Assembly (NCBI GenBank): GCA_035506155.1
Contig: DATJPX010000066.1
Span: 1 to 64,000 of the forward strand
Reading direction: 5' to 3'
Origin: UBA877 sp035506155
GTDB taxonomy: Bacteria > Chloroflexota > Anaerolineae > Anaerolineales > Villigracilaceae
Length of the DNA: 64,000 nucleotides
Below the pieces are notes generated by a model that worked only from the letters and a program-made list of their open reading frames with translations, did not search any database and had not been told where the DNA came from. A program made the translations under genes and the position numbers. Within the stretch, counting starts at the first letter, position 1; each line of letters starts with the position of its first letter. This document shows positions 56,922-64,000 of the stretch, piece by piece.

Positions 56922-57971
56922 TCACGGGACGACAGCCTGGCCCGAATCGGGGTCGACCATCATTTTCGAGGTGTCGACCGCCTCGAAATCGTTCCCGGTC
57001 ATAGCATCCAGCGTGTGGAGCATGTCGTTATCCCAATGCTCGTCCGGCGAACCGGAGACGTACCAGTTCGAGCCGTTGTCGGCCAGGACGATCCCATATT
57101 CCTGCATGGCGCGCAGAATCACCTGCATCGTCGGCGAATATGGGGAGATGTCGAAGGTCGACTTGAGACGGAAGCGCGCCCCCATGGGCGGAACGTTCGG
57201 GGCGTTGTCGTCGGAGGTCAGGTGGCGGGCAGGCCAAATGTAGCCGTTGGTGTTTTCGGCCGTGAAGCGCAGGGCATGGCGGATCTCGCCTGCGGCCACC
57301 TCGTCCCAGCGGACCAGCCCGGGCAGCATCGGCAGGCCGGCCGCATCTGCCGAAGTCCAGCCGGCGGGACGCAAGGCGTTCGAGCGCAGGTTCCAGACTG
57401 CGCCGGACCCGCCCGACCATTTTCCGTCCTTGGCGCTGGCATCGTAGGTTTCGTAGAGGGTGCAGGCCGAGGTATCCACGACGAGGATGTGGTGGTCGCT
57501 GCCCCACTCGCGCTGGTAATTTGCCGGGATGGGATAGGGCCCCGGATCGGATTCGTCCGGATAGTAAAAAGTGAAGGAGAATTTGGGCGTCGCCGCATCG
57601 GCCAAATTGAACGGGATGCCGATGGGGCCGCCGTCCCATGTACCCGAGCCGAAGTCCATGTGAAAGCCGATATCCCGGCCGATCGAGTCGATCCAGGCGG
57701 CCGAATGCGGATCGAGCGGCAGGGCATCCACGCGGGTGTTCCAGAAATTATCCGCCGGGAAGAATGGGCAGCCGCCGATGGTCGGACCCTGACCTGTGGG
57801 CGACGAGGATACCGGAAGGACCGTTGATGTCGGAATAGTCGTTCCTATGGGTGGCCGGGCCGATTCAGTCGGCAAGGAGGCGACTGGTTGCAAGGTCGAG
57901 GCTGGATTTTGCACAGGCGCGCAACTCACTGCAAGAAATAAGAGGCTCCCTATTACAAACGCTTGTTTCAT
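56922..57971 (-). CDS. lipoprotein of unknown function
   Basis: 349 residues. Signal peptide with lipobox AVSC (Cys17), then a Ser/Thr/Pro linker to about residue 60. The mature domain opens CPFFPADNFWNTRVDALPLDP and closes with MGARFRLKSTF, GIVLADNGSNWYVSGSPDEHWD and LHTLD, a pattern I know only from conserved hypothetical secreted proteins of environmental bacteria. AAGGAG precedes the ATG. Function is not known; the mature domain is rich in Trp and Asp, suggesting ligand binding. Confidence 0.75.
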   Translation of the reverse strand: MKQAFVIGSLLFLAVSCAPVQNPASTLQPVASLPTESARPPIGTTIPTSTVLPVSSSPTGQGPTIGGCPFFPADNFWNTRVDALPLDPHSAAWIDSIGRDIGFHMDFGSGTWDGGPIGIPFNLADAATPKFSFTFYYPDESDPGPYPIPANYQREWGSDHHILVVDTSACTLYETYDASAKDGKWSGGSGAVWNLRSNALRPAGWTSADAAGLPMLPGLVRWDEVAAGEIRHALRFTAENTNGYIWPARHLTSDDNAPNVPPMGARFRLKSTFDISPYSPTMQVILRAMQEYGIVLADNGSNWYVSGSPDEHWDNDMLHTLDAMTGNDFEAVDTSKMMVDPDSGQAVVP

Positions 57972-57982
57972 CCGTATTCTCC

Positions 57983-59446
57983 TTATGGATGTACAAGGTC
58001 CAGTAGATCCGTATCGCAGGAGGCAGTCGAGACAAGGGCAGGCACATAGTCGGGAGAATTCACAACATAGATACCATCAAATAGTGTGCACAAAATAAGA
58101 TTGTTACTATCAGCCTGCCAAACGATGTTCGCGGTTCGGTCGAATACCTTTTTCATCCTGCCCGTGGGAAGACCAACGTATATGCCTTGATCATCTGACC
58201 AAGCCCAGGTGGATTCATCCTCTGAAATCGTTGGAAATCCTGTGATATTGAATGGCAAATCCGCCGGCGTGCCATTTTCATGAAAGGCAATCACTTCGTG
58301 ATTCTGCAAATCGTACGGATCGGTTTTCACGAAGTAGAGGCCGGCTCGACTCGACCATGTGACCCCGCCAGACTTGTCGCTGATGCGGCGCCAGGTCGAA
58401 GCGCGTATCAGATACGTGCCTGCCGTGTACGTTCGAGTCTTTGTCTGGAAATCTTGATGCAAGGAGGCTATGTAGTTACCGTCGAACGGATTACGGCTGA
58501 ACCCGATCAGACAAACACCCGGCTCGATAATGACTTTCGTTTCTCCTGTATCGACATTGATGTATTGGTAGTTTCCGTTACACATCGATTCGTATGTGAT
58601 CAATTCATGACTGCTGATCCAAAAGGCTGAATCTCCTTGCGTAGACAAATGTTTACTTTCCCCTTTCGTATCCGTCACCCAATTACTTTCTACGTTCCAT
58701 CCAGCTCCTGTCCCAAAGGTCAGGACGCCGATATTGAAGATATATTTTCCATCCGGAGACCATATCGGGACGGCGGATTGTGTTGGGGCATCGGTCAGGC
58801 GCGTTATCTCATTGGTCGTGGTCGAAAACAGAAATAAATCCGCAGAGATGCCATTCACAGCACTGATAAAGGCCAGTTGTTTTCCATCCGGAGACCAGTC
58901 TGAGTCCCCAACGTCCGGGGCGTCGACTTGAGAAACGTTCGGATTCGTGACGACTATTTTCTTGAGGACATTACCATCCGGAAGGCTAACCACCACCAAG
59001 ACCGGATTAGGGTCGCCTTCAATGAAAGCAAAGTGTCCGCCCGTTGGCGACACAGAGGAGGTCCGTCGATAGGTCTTAGGATCCAGCTTGTAAACCAATG
59101 TCTGGCCAGTGCCATCCGGATTCATTGCGTACAAACCAGCCTGGCCCCAGAACAGTAGCCATGGACCTGCCTGGCGAAGTGGCTTGATCGGCAGCATAGC
59201 TGTGGGGATAGGCGTGGCACTGGGAGAAGGAGTTATTGTTGGCGTAGGCGCCATTGTCGCTGATGAGGTGGGGGTCCGGGATGCGGGGACAGTGGTTTGG
59301 GTGGATGTGGTCGTAGGCGTAGGGACGGTTGTCGGGGTGGGAAGGATGATTGCCGGAGCGACGCAACCGAGCGTAAGAAAAGCAGACAGGAGAAGCTTGC
59401 CAAAGTTATTTTTTCTCGGCCATCGTTTTGTGTTTTCCACCCTCAT
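57983..59446 (-). CDS. TolB/DPP-IV-like beta-propeller lipoprotein
   Basis: 487 residues. Signal peptide with lipobox LTLGC (Cys28), Thr/Pro linker (to about 90), then WD40-like beta-propeller repeats of the TolB or dipeptidyl-peptidase N-terminal type (DSDWSPDGKQLAFIS, PIWSPDGKYIFN, GVTWSSRAGLYFV, STWAWSDDQGIYV). It lacks a catalytic hydrolase domain. Likely a surface binding protein. GAGGTG precedes the ATG. It follows the M1 peptidase gene by 18 bases. Confidence 0.83.
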   Translation of the reverse strand: MRVENTKRWPRKNNFGKLLLSAFLTLGCVAPAIILPTPTTVPTPTTTSTQTTVPASRTPTSSATMAPTPTITPSPSATPIPTAMLPIKPLRQAGPWLLFWGQAGLYAMNPDGTGQTLVYKLDPKTYRRTSSVSPTGGHFAFIEGDPNPVLVVVSLPDGNVLKKIVVTNPNVSQVDAPDVGDSDWSPDGKQLAFISAVNGISADLFLFSTTTNEITRLTDAPTQSAVPIWSPDGKYIFNIGVLTFGTGAGWNVESNWVTDTKGESKHLSTQGDSAFWISSHELITYESMCNGNYQYINVDTGETKVIIEPGVCLIGFSRNPFDGNYIASLHQDFQTKTRTYTAGTYLIRASTWRRISDKSGGVTWSSRAGLYFVKTDPYDLQNHEVIAFHENGTPADLPFNITGFPTISEDESTWAWSDDQGIYVGLPTGRMKKVFDRTANIVWQADSNNLILCTLFDGIYVVNSPDYVPALVSTASCDTDLLDLVHP

Positions 59447-59464
59447 GGGACACCTCGACTTTCA

Positions 59465-61012
59465 CTATTTAGTATAAACCCATTCGTCGAAGATAGGGGT
59501 CAGGTCGCAGCCGCAGACCTGCTGGGCTTCCGATTTGAAGGCATCGGTCGTCGAGATTTGCCACTCGAATTTCTCTGTGTAGTCCTTCATGAACTGGTCG
59601 AAGGTCGCCTGGCCGAGCTGGTCCCGCAGCGCCAGCATGAAGAGAGGTCCACGGCCGTAGACGATGGCCACGTAGCCGGCGCTCGTATAGTCCGAGACCG
59701 GTTCGCCGATCGGGATTTTTTGGTCTTTGAGAGAATCCCAGGTGCCCTGCATTTCGAGTTTATACGCCGCCGCGCCGGCGGTCCCATGTTTGTCCAGGTA
59801 ATACTGCCAGGTGAGGAACTCGGCCAGGGATTCGTCCAGCCAGGGTTGGTCCTGCGTCTCGTTCCCGACCAGATTGTAGAACCATTGATGGCCGACTTCG
59901 TGGGTGACGACGACCTCGAGGAAAGGGCTCCCGTTGTAGACGTCTTTCGCGACCGCCGTCAGTCCGGGAAATTCCACCCCGCCGGCGGAGGTGATGATCG
60001 GAACGATGTCGAATTCCGTGTATGGATAAGGTGCGTAACGCTGGCTGAAATCTCCGATGGCGCCTTCGGCGGTCTTCAGTGCAGACTGGGCATACGATTG
60101 CAGATCTGCCGAAGCGTAGCTGTTGACCGTTATCCCGTTCACCGTTTCCGACTGTTTGACGAAGTTCCGGCTGGCGGCCATGTAGAAATCCCGGGCCGGG
60201 CCGTCCGCGAACAGGACCTTTTGCCGGCCGGCCACCGTGGACCGGCCGACCTCGCTCCCGGAGGCGACCAGAGTCAGGTCCTGCGGCGCGTCCACCGAGA
60301 CCAGGTAAAAGCTGATCTCGGAAAAGAGCGGGTCGCCGTCCAGGTCGGGCAGCTTATTGTTCCAACCATTTTTATCGTAAACGAGAATCGTCGGGATGGC
60401 ATGCGCCATCGAAAGGATATCGTCGTTGTATCCGAAAATGCCGTAATAGAAATTGCCTCCCGCAGTCGGGACTGTGACCTGGAATTCGTCGTGGATGGTG
60501 ACCGAGCCGCCGGGGTCGAGCGGGACTGCAAGCGGGACGCGCATGATGCCGGTGCTGAGCTCCGGCTGGACTGTCTTTCCGTCCACGCTGACATTGCTGA
60601 CAGCGATCGTCCCTCCCAGGATCTCGGCGAAGATGGCAAAGTCGATCTCGGCCAAAGCATCCGTCGAGCGGTTGGTGTAATGGACCTCCTCGATCCCGCT
60701 CAGGGAGGTCGGTGGATCGCCCAGGGAGATGGCGACATGGTAAATGCTCAAGCCGGGCAGCCCATTCAAGATGCCCTGGTAAGCAGGCGACAATCCTGCC
60801 GAGAACAAAGACCGGTCTCCCCAGGGAATGTTGAAAAGCGCCTCATTCTGGGAGGGCGGGACTGGCGATGCGACGATCGTCGTCGGGTTCGATGGAACCG
60901 TCGGCGCCGGAGTAGGGGTCGGAGAAAACGCCGGCAAGGCGGTCGCCGGACAGGCACACGCCAGGAGTAAAAGAACCAGTAAAGTGAAGATCAGGATTCT
61001 TTGGGGTTTCAT
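59465..61012 (-). CDS. M1-family metallopeptidase lipoprotein
   Basis: 515 residues. Signal peptide with lipobox LLAC (Cys19) and a short Pro-rich linker. The catalytic zinc motif HEVGHQW (371-375) is followed after 18 residues by Glu394 (WLDESLAEF), and GGVEFPG replaces the GAMEN substrate motif. The domain order fits gluzincin aminopeptidases of the M1 family, without the C-terminal superhelix of larger members. Acts on peptides outside the membrane. The ATG lies one base after the stop codon of the GGDEF gene. Confidence 0.92.
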   Translation of the reverse strand: MKPQRILIFTLLVLLLLACACPATALPAFSPTPTPAPTVPSNPTTIVASPVPPSQNEALFNIPWGDRSLFSAGLSPAYQGILNGLPGLSIYHVAISLGDPPTSLSGIEEVHYTNRSTDALAEIDFAIFAEILGGTIAVSNVSVDGKTVQPELSTGIMRVPLAVPLDPGGSVTIHDEFQVTVPTAGGNFYYGIFGYNDDILSMAHAIPTILVYDKNGWNNKLPDLDGDPLFSEISFYLVSVDAPQDLTLVASGSEVGRSTVAGRQKVLFADGPARDFYMAASRNFVKQSETVNGITVNSYASADLQSYAQSALKTAEGAIGDFSQRYAPYPYTEFDIVPIITSAGGVEFPGLTAVAKDVYNGSPFLEVVVTHEVGHQWFYNLVGNETQDQPWLDESLAEFLTWQYYLDKHGTAGAAAYKLEMQGTWDSLKDQKIPIGEPVSDYTSAGYVAIVYGRGPLFMLALRDQLGQATFDQFMKDYTEKFEWQISTTDAFKSEAQQVCGCDLTPIFDEWVYTK

Positions 61013-61013
61013 A

Positions 61014-61916
61014 TCATTCCAGTGTGACTCGATTGCGGCCCGTTTTCTTGCTTTGGTACATGTTCCGATCGGCGCGCTCCACGGCTGCGTTGGTGGCGTC
61101 TTCCGTGCGGATGAGGGTGCAGCCAATCGAGACGGTCGCGCTGAGCTCCGTTTCATCCAAGCGAAGGCGTGATTGCGCCACCAGGATGCGAAGCTTTTCG
61201 GCCGTCTTCAGGACGCTTTCCTTGTCCATCTCCTGGAGCAGGACGATGAATTCCTCTCCACCCCAGCGAGCCAGGATGTCGTCAGAACGAATGTTTGTCT
61301 TCAAAGTCTGGGCGACCATCCGGAGCACGCTGTCGCCGATCTCGTGCCCGAAGGCGTCGTTGACGGATTTGAAATAATCGATGTCGATGAACAACAGGCC
61401 GCAGGGATTCCCGTTCTCGGAATAGTCGGCAAGCACCTTGTTCAGCTGCAGTTCCATATACCGGCGATTCCCGATGCCGGTCAGCGGATCGAGCAGGGTG
61501 GCTTTTTCCAGCCGGTCCATCCGCCGCCGCATGCTCATGACGGGTACATTGCTGCTGAAAGTCTCCACCGCCCCGACGATCTCGCCGTTTTCATCCTTCA
61601 TCGGAGCCGTACGGACAAGCACGGGCACACGATGGCCGTCGGCATGGTGCAGGAAAACTTCAGCCTGGCGCAATTTCCCATCCTGGATGGTTGCATGCAG
61701 TGGGCAGCCGCCGAAACAGAGCTGAACCCCGGTTTCCGTGACATGGTTGAGGATGTTGGCGTGGCAGAACGAGCCGACGACCCGTTCGGCAGGGAAGCCG
61801 GTCATTTGTTCCGCGCCTTTGTTCCAGTAAATGATCCGTCGTTCCTTGTCCACGAAATAAACGCCTTCGTTCATCGTGTCGAGAATTTCTTCGTAAAGTT
61901 GCTTCTTTTGGTCCAT
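61014..61916 (-). CDS. PAS-GGDEF diguanylate cyclase
   Basis: 300 residues. An N-terminal PAS domain (about 5-130; DTMNEGVYFVDKERRIIYWNKGAEQMTGF in key parts) is followed by a GGDEF domain with the active-site motif GGEEF (RWGGEEFIVL) and the metal-binding FIDIDYFKSVND. It makes cyclic di-GMP from two GTP. No inhibitory I-site RxxD is obvious directly before GGEEF. PAS His/Cys residues (FCHANILN, LCFGGC) hint at a cofactor or redox sensing. Its mRNA probably continues into the M1 peptidase gene. Confidence 0.92.
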   Translation of the reverse strand: MDQKKQLYEEILDTMNEGVYFVDKERRIIYWNKGAEQMTGFPAERVVGSFCHANILNHVTETGVQLCFGGCPLHATIQDGKLRQAEVFLHHADGHRVPVLVRTAPMKDENGEIVGAVETFSSNVPVMSMRRRMDRLEKATLLDPLTGIGNRRYMELQLNKVLADYSENGNPCGLLFIDIDYFKSVNDAFGHEIGDSVLRMVAQTLKTNIRSDDILARWGGEEFIVLLQEMDKESVLKTAEKLRILVAQSRLRLDETELSATVSIGCTLIRTEDATNAAVERADRNMYQSKKTGRNRVTLE

Positions 61917-61979
61917 GGCTGCATTGAGGCGGATTGAATGATGGCGGACGCGGTGCTCTGCCCCGGGCTGCGACTGGAT

Positions 61980-63191
61980 TCAGGCCGGCTTGCGGGCGGC
62001 CTCGATGGCGGCCTTGATCTGATCGGTGTGTGACAGGATATGCGGCAGCGAACCTTCCAGGAGCATATTGGCAGCTTGGAAATAGGAGGCTTTGCGGGCG
62101 ACGAATTCCGGCGGAAAGGCTTCGACGTAAGCCACCATCTCGTCTGCGAGGCGCTTCTCCTCGTCCAGCAGGCCCCGCACGGTTTTGTAAGCGCCCGCAG
62201 TGGCGCGGGCATGGATGGTGCTGTTCCCTCCCCAGTCATCAGAGACGCGCGGGTAGCCGCCGATCACATCGTCGAGGTTTTCCAGCCAGTGGCGTTCGTT
62301 CTGGATGAGGTGGGCCAACACCTCCTTGGCGTTCCACTCGGACGGGGCAGGCCGGAAATCCGCTTCGCTTTCGCTGACCCCGGCGAAGATCTTTTCGAGC
62401 GCCCCGATGCCTTCGTTGTACCTCTTGCGGGCTTCCTTTGCCAGGCCGGCGGCGTCCCAGGGGATCTGCGGAATGGGGCGCCTGGATAATTCCATCGTCA
62501 ATGTTTTCTTCTCGGGTCCGCGATAGAAAACCACTTCGACCTTATCCCCGCCCTTCTTCCCCTGCAGGGCCGTGAGCAGCGTGCCGAAGTCGCTGGTGAG
62601 CGGTTTGCCGGCCAGTTCCACCAGCACGTCATCCTTGCGCAAGCCGGCCTTGAACGCACCCATCTCCTCGGGCAGGAAGTCCAGGCGCATGCCGGTGGTC
62701 ACTGGGACGCCCATGGCTTTGGCAATATCAGGAGTGAAGTCGCTCAGGTTGATGCCCAGCATTGGCCGTTCGAAAGTTCGCTTGTCCAGGCCGGTCTCCA
62801 TCACCTGGGCCAGGTTGCCGAGAGTCGCCGCCCATTCCTGCCGGAAGCCTTCCGCCCGCTTCGACCATTCTTCTCCTGCGGGGACGGTGTGAGCCAGCGT
62901 GACCAGGGTGCCCCCATCCTTGCCGGCGAGGCTGATCGTAACGGTGCTGGGAGCCGGATCCGCCCCGGATCGCCAGTGGAAGGCGACGGATCTGTTCTCC
63001 TCCAGACCAATGAACTCCCCGGCGGTATAGAAATCGCCGTGCCACCAAAGATAGATCCGCCCGCCGGGGCGCGGCGCAAGGGTGGCAAAATCGCACAACC
63101 ACTCGGTCATCCCGACGGCATGGGTGAGCGAATAATAGATTTGGGCGGGACTCGCCTTGACGAATTGCTCGATCCGGATTTCGTCTGTCAT
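61980..63191 (-). CDS. AHSA1/SRPBCC - PDZ - DinB three-domain fusion
   Basis: 403 residues. Residues 1-140 resemble AHSA1/SRPBCC hydrophobic-ligand domains (VKASPAQIYYSLTHAVGMTEWLCD, GGRIYLWWHGDF). Residues about 150-235 form a PDZ domain (LGINLSDFTPD, GAFKAGLRKDDVLVELAGKPL). Residues 250-403 are a DinB-like four-helix domain with the metal His triad positions (AHLIQNERHW, HILSHTDQI). The start lies in the end of the DinB gene region with AGAGAGG upstream. The three parts are each recognisable; the combination is unusual and its role unknown. No signal peptide, so the PDZ is cytosolic. Confidence 0.8.
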   Translation of the reverse strand: MTDEIRIEQFVKASPAQIYYSLTHAVGMTEWLCDFATLAPRPGGRIYLWWHGDFYTAGEFIGLEENRSVAFHWRSGADPAPSTVTISLAGKDGGTLVTLAHTVPAGEEWSKRAEGFRQEWAATLGNLAQVMETGLDKRTFERPMLGINLSDFTPDIAKAMGVPVTTGMRLDFLPEEMGAFKAGLRKDDVLVELAGKPLTSDFGTLLTALQGKKGGDKVEVVFYRGPEKKTLTMELSRRPIPQIPWDAAGLAKEARKRYNEGIGALEKIFAGVSESEADFRPAPSEWNAKEVLAHLIQNERHWLENLDDVIGGYPRVSDDWGGNSTIHARATAGAYKTVRGLLDEEKRLADEMVAYVEAFPPEFVARKASYFQAANMLLEGSLPHILSHTDQIKAAIEAARKPA

Positions 63192-63686
63192 TTAGTTTCC
63201 TCTCTTCCCAAGCGGCTGGCTTGGATCTTTCAGCCATTCCCGGATATCACGGGCATGTTCGTCCTCGTGATCCCGGAAGGTGTCCACCAGGTAGGTTACG
63301 GTGCCTTTGTCGCCCCAGGGAACGACCAGGGGCTCGAAGAACTTTTCATCCGGCATCTGTTCGATGATGGTTTGCAGCACCTGACGGGTCAGGCGCCACT
63401 CGTTCAGGATGTGCGGATAATCCAGGTCCTGGCGGGACGTGACCGTCCGGCCGTTGTATTCGTCGATGCCCCGCTCGGCCGGTGTGGCGGGCAGCCGCCC
63501 GGCGACGTGGGCGCGCAGGCTGTCGATGGTGGCGTCATCCCAACCGGTGATGTGGGCGAGCATATCTTTGATCGTCCAGCCCGGATAGATTTCCTTCTTC
63601 GGATCGATCTTGGGTAGGAGCGCTTCGATCTGTGAGCGGGTCTCGTTCAATCGGTGGAGTAGAAATTCCCTGTCTGCTGAAGTCAT
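63192..63686 (-). CDS. DinB-superfamily (ClbS/DfsB-like) protein
   Basis: 164 residues, four-helix bundle. WTIKDMLAHITGWDD and TFRDHEDEHARDIREW supply the metal-binding His positions typical of the DinB/maleylpyruvate-isomerase superfamily; the overall pattern resembles the ClbS/DfsB group. Such proteins are thiol transferases or hydrolases. AAGGAGG precedes the ATG. Its stop codon directly abuts the next ATG, so it is coupled to the fusion gene, which carries another DinB domain. Confidence 0.85.
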   Translation of the reverse strand: MTSADREFLLHRLNETRSQIEALLPKIDPKKEIYPGWTIKDMLAHITGWDDATIDSLRAHVAGRLPATPAERGIDEYNGRTVTSRQDLDYPHILNEWRLTRQVLQTIIEQMPDEKFFEPLVVPWGDKGTVTYLVDTFRDHEDEHARDIREWLKDPSQPLGKRGN

Positions 63687-63729
63687 GCCTGCCTCCTTGA
63701 GTTTTTCAATTCGATTTTACTCCCGGGGG

Positions 63730-64000
63730 TCACCAGGAAATCAAACGCGCTGGCTTCAGTTTGATCAGCCGGTTATCCGGGGAAGTCAACCAGTTTTGGG
63801 GCTCCCGGCCCAACAGGCCGTCCGTGCCGAGGTATTTGACGTAGATCTTCTCGAGACGGGCCTGGACATCGGGGCTGCCAACTGCGGTCAGCTCGGCAGT
63901 CCCTTCCAACAGGACGGCGGTGATGCCTCCCTCCGGCTTGGGCAGGTCGACCACGATGGCGCATTTCGGGTTGCGCTCGAGGTCCTTGACCTTGCGCGTG
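63730..64000 (-). CDS. pyridoxamine-5'-phosphate-oxidase-like FMN/F420-binding protein, 3' part
   Basis: The frame is open from the window edge to a stop at 63730. It encodes RKVKDLERNPKCAIVVDLP, then GGITAVLLEGTAELTAV and a closing RLIKLKPARLISW, the split-barrel pattern of PPOX-class FMN- or F420-dependent enzymes. Its start lies beyond the window. Function (F420-dependent reduction or pyridoxine metabolism) is open. Confidence 0.82.
   Translation of the reverse strand, partial: TRKVKDLERNPKCAIVVDLPKPEGGITAVLLEGTAELTAVGSPDVQARLEKIYVKYLGTDGLLGREPQNWLTSPDNRLIKLKPARLISW

Noticed and set aside
1..64000. CRISPR array, prophage or restriction-defence cluster
   Set aside because: No regularly spaced repeats, phage structural genes, integrases, nucleases or toxin-antitoxin pairs were seen.

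Overview
The window looks like a chromosomal segment of a GC-rich, non-pathogenic environmental bacterium, most likely a Chloroflexota (Anaerolineae-type) organism. This is inferred from the many lipoproteins whose signal peptide is followed by a Thr/Pro-rich linker, a zinc-ribbon/TM/LysM envelope protein, an LDH-like malate dehydrogenase beside a mitochondrial-type citrate synthase, SpoIIM-like and VKOR-like membrane proteins, and general gene style. It was not established by any database search. The segment is mostly ordinary housekeeping and accessory metabolism, with one island of different character.

Layout. 1-9.6 kb: partial phzF-like gene, trmH, a moeA/VKOR/small Cys-rich gene set, divergent serC and serA-DUF1015 (phosphorylated serine pathway), a methyltransferase, a pseudouridine synthase and kynureninase. 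9.7-12.9 kb: a MerR-TipAS regulator read from a MerR-type promoter, a SpoIIM-like membrane protein and a GMC oxidoreductase. 12.9-24.4 kb: a long same-strand run concerned with glycans and the envelope (HIT protein, GH38 mannosidase, alpha/beta hydrolase, beta-propeller lipoprotein, a flippase-like protein with a large extracytoplasmic N-terminal domain, a DMT/NIPA-like transporter, GH1 beta-glycosidase). A nested inverted-repeat element lies between the last two. 24.5-29 kb: ABC1 kinase, small helical protein, TPR protein, EamA transporter and a diacylglycerol-kinase-like lipid kinase.

29.1-44.1 kb is an accessory island that looks more AT-rich by eye and ends next to a tRNA-Val(CAC). It carries a nucleotide-sugar epimerase, an SsuB/SsuC-type ABC importer pair, an opposite-strand polysaccharide cluster (Wzm-Wzt exporter plus three glycosyltransferases), the importer's probable binding lipoprotein, a complete IS4/ISH3-like insertion sequence inserted at the foot of a hairpin, and a one-module A-T-TE (NRPS-like) synthetase that lacks the amino-group-binding Asp, followed tail-to-tail by a methyltransferase.

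44.4-64 kb: trxB; mdh-gltA; a HAD phosphatase/methyltransferase pair; the LysM protein; then a three-gene operon of E1-alpha, E1-beta and an unusual protein in which a lipoyl domain and an E3-binding-like segment are fused to a NeuD/PglD sugar acyltransferase instead of an E2 catalytic core. I regard this operon as the best candidate for a novel system here. The remainder is a minus-strand run of lipoproteins (one with a perfect gluzincin zinc signature, one M1 aminopeptidase), small hydrolases and reductases, a PAS-GGDEF cyclase, an AHSA1-PDZ-DinB fusion, a DinB protein and a partial FMN-binding oxidase.

A recurring regulatory theme is a -10 box followed after only 6 to 9 bases by the start codon, without a Shine-Dalgarno site (genes at 217, 9610, 9725, 30194, 50517 and 50647). 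This predicts leaderless or near-leaderless transcripts.
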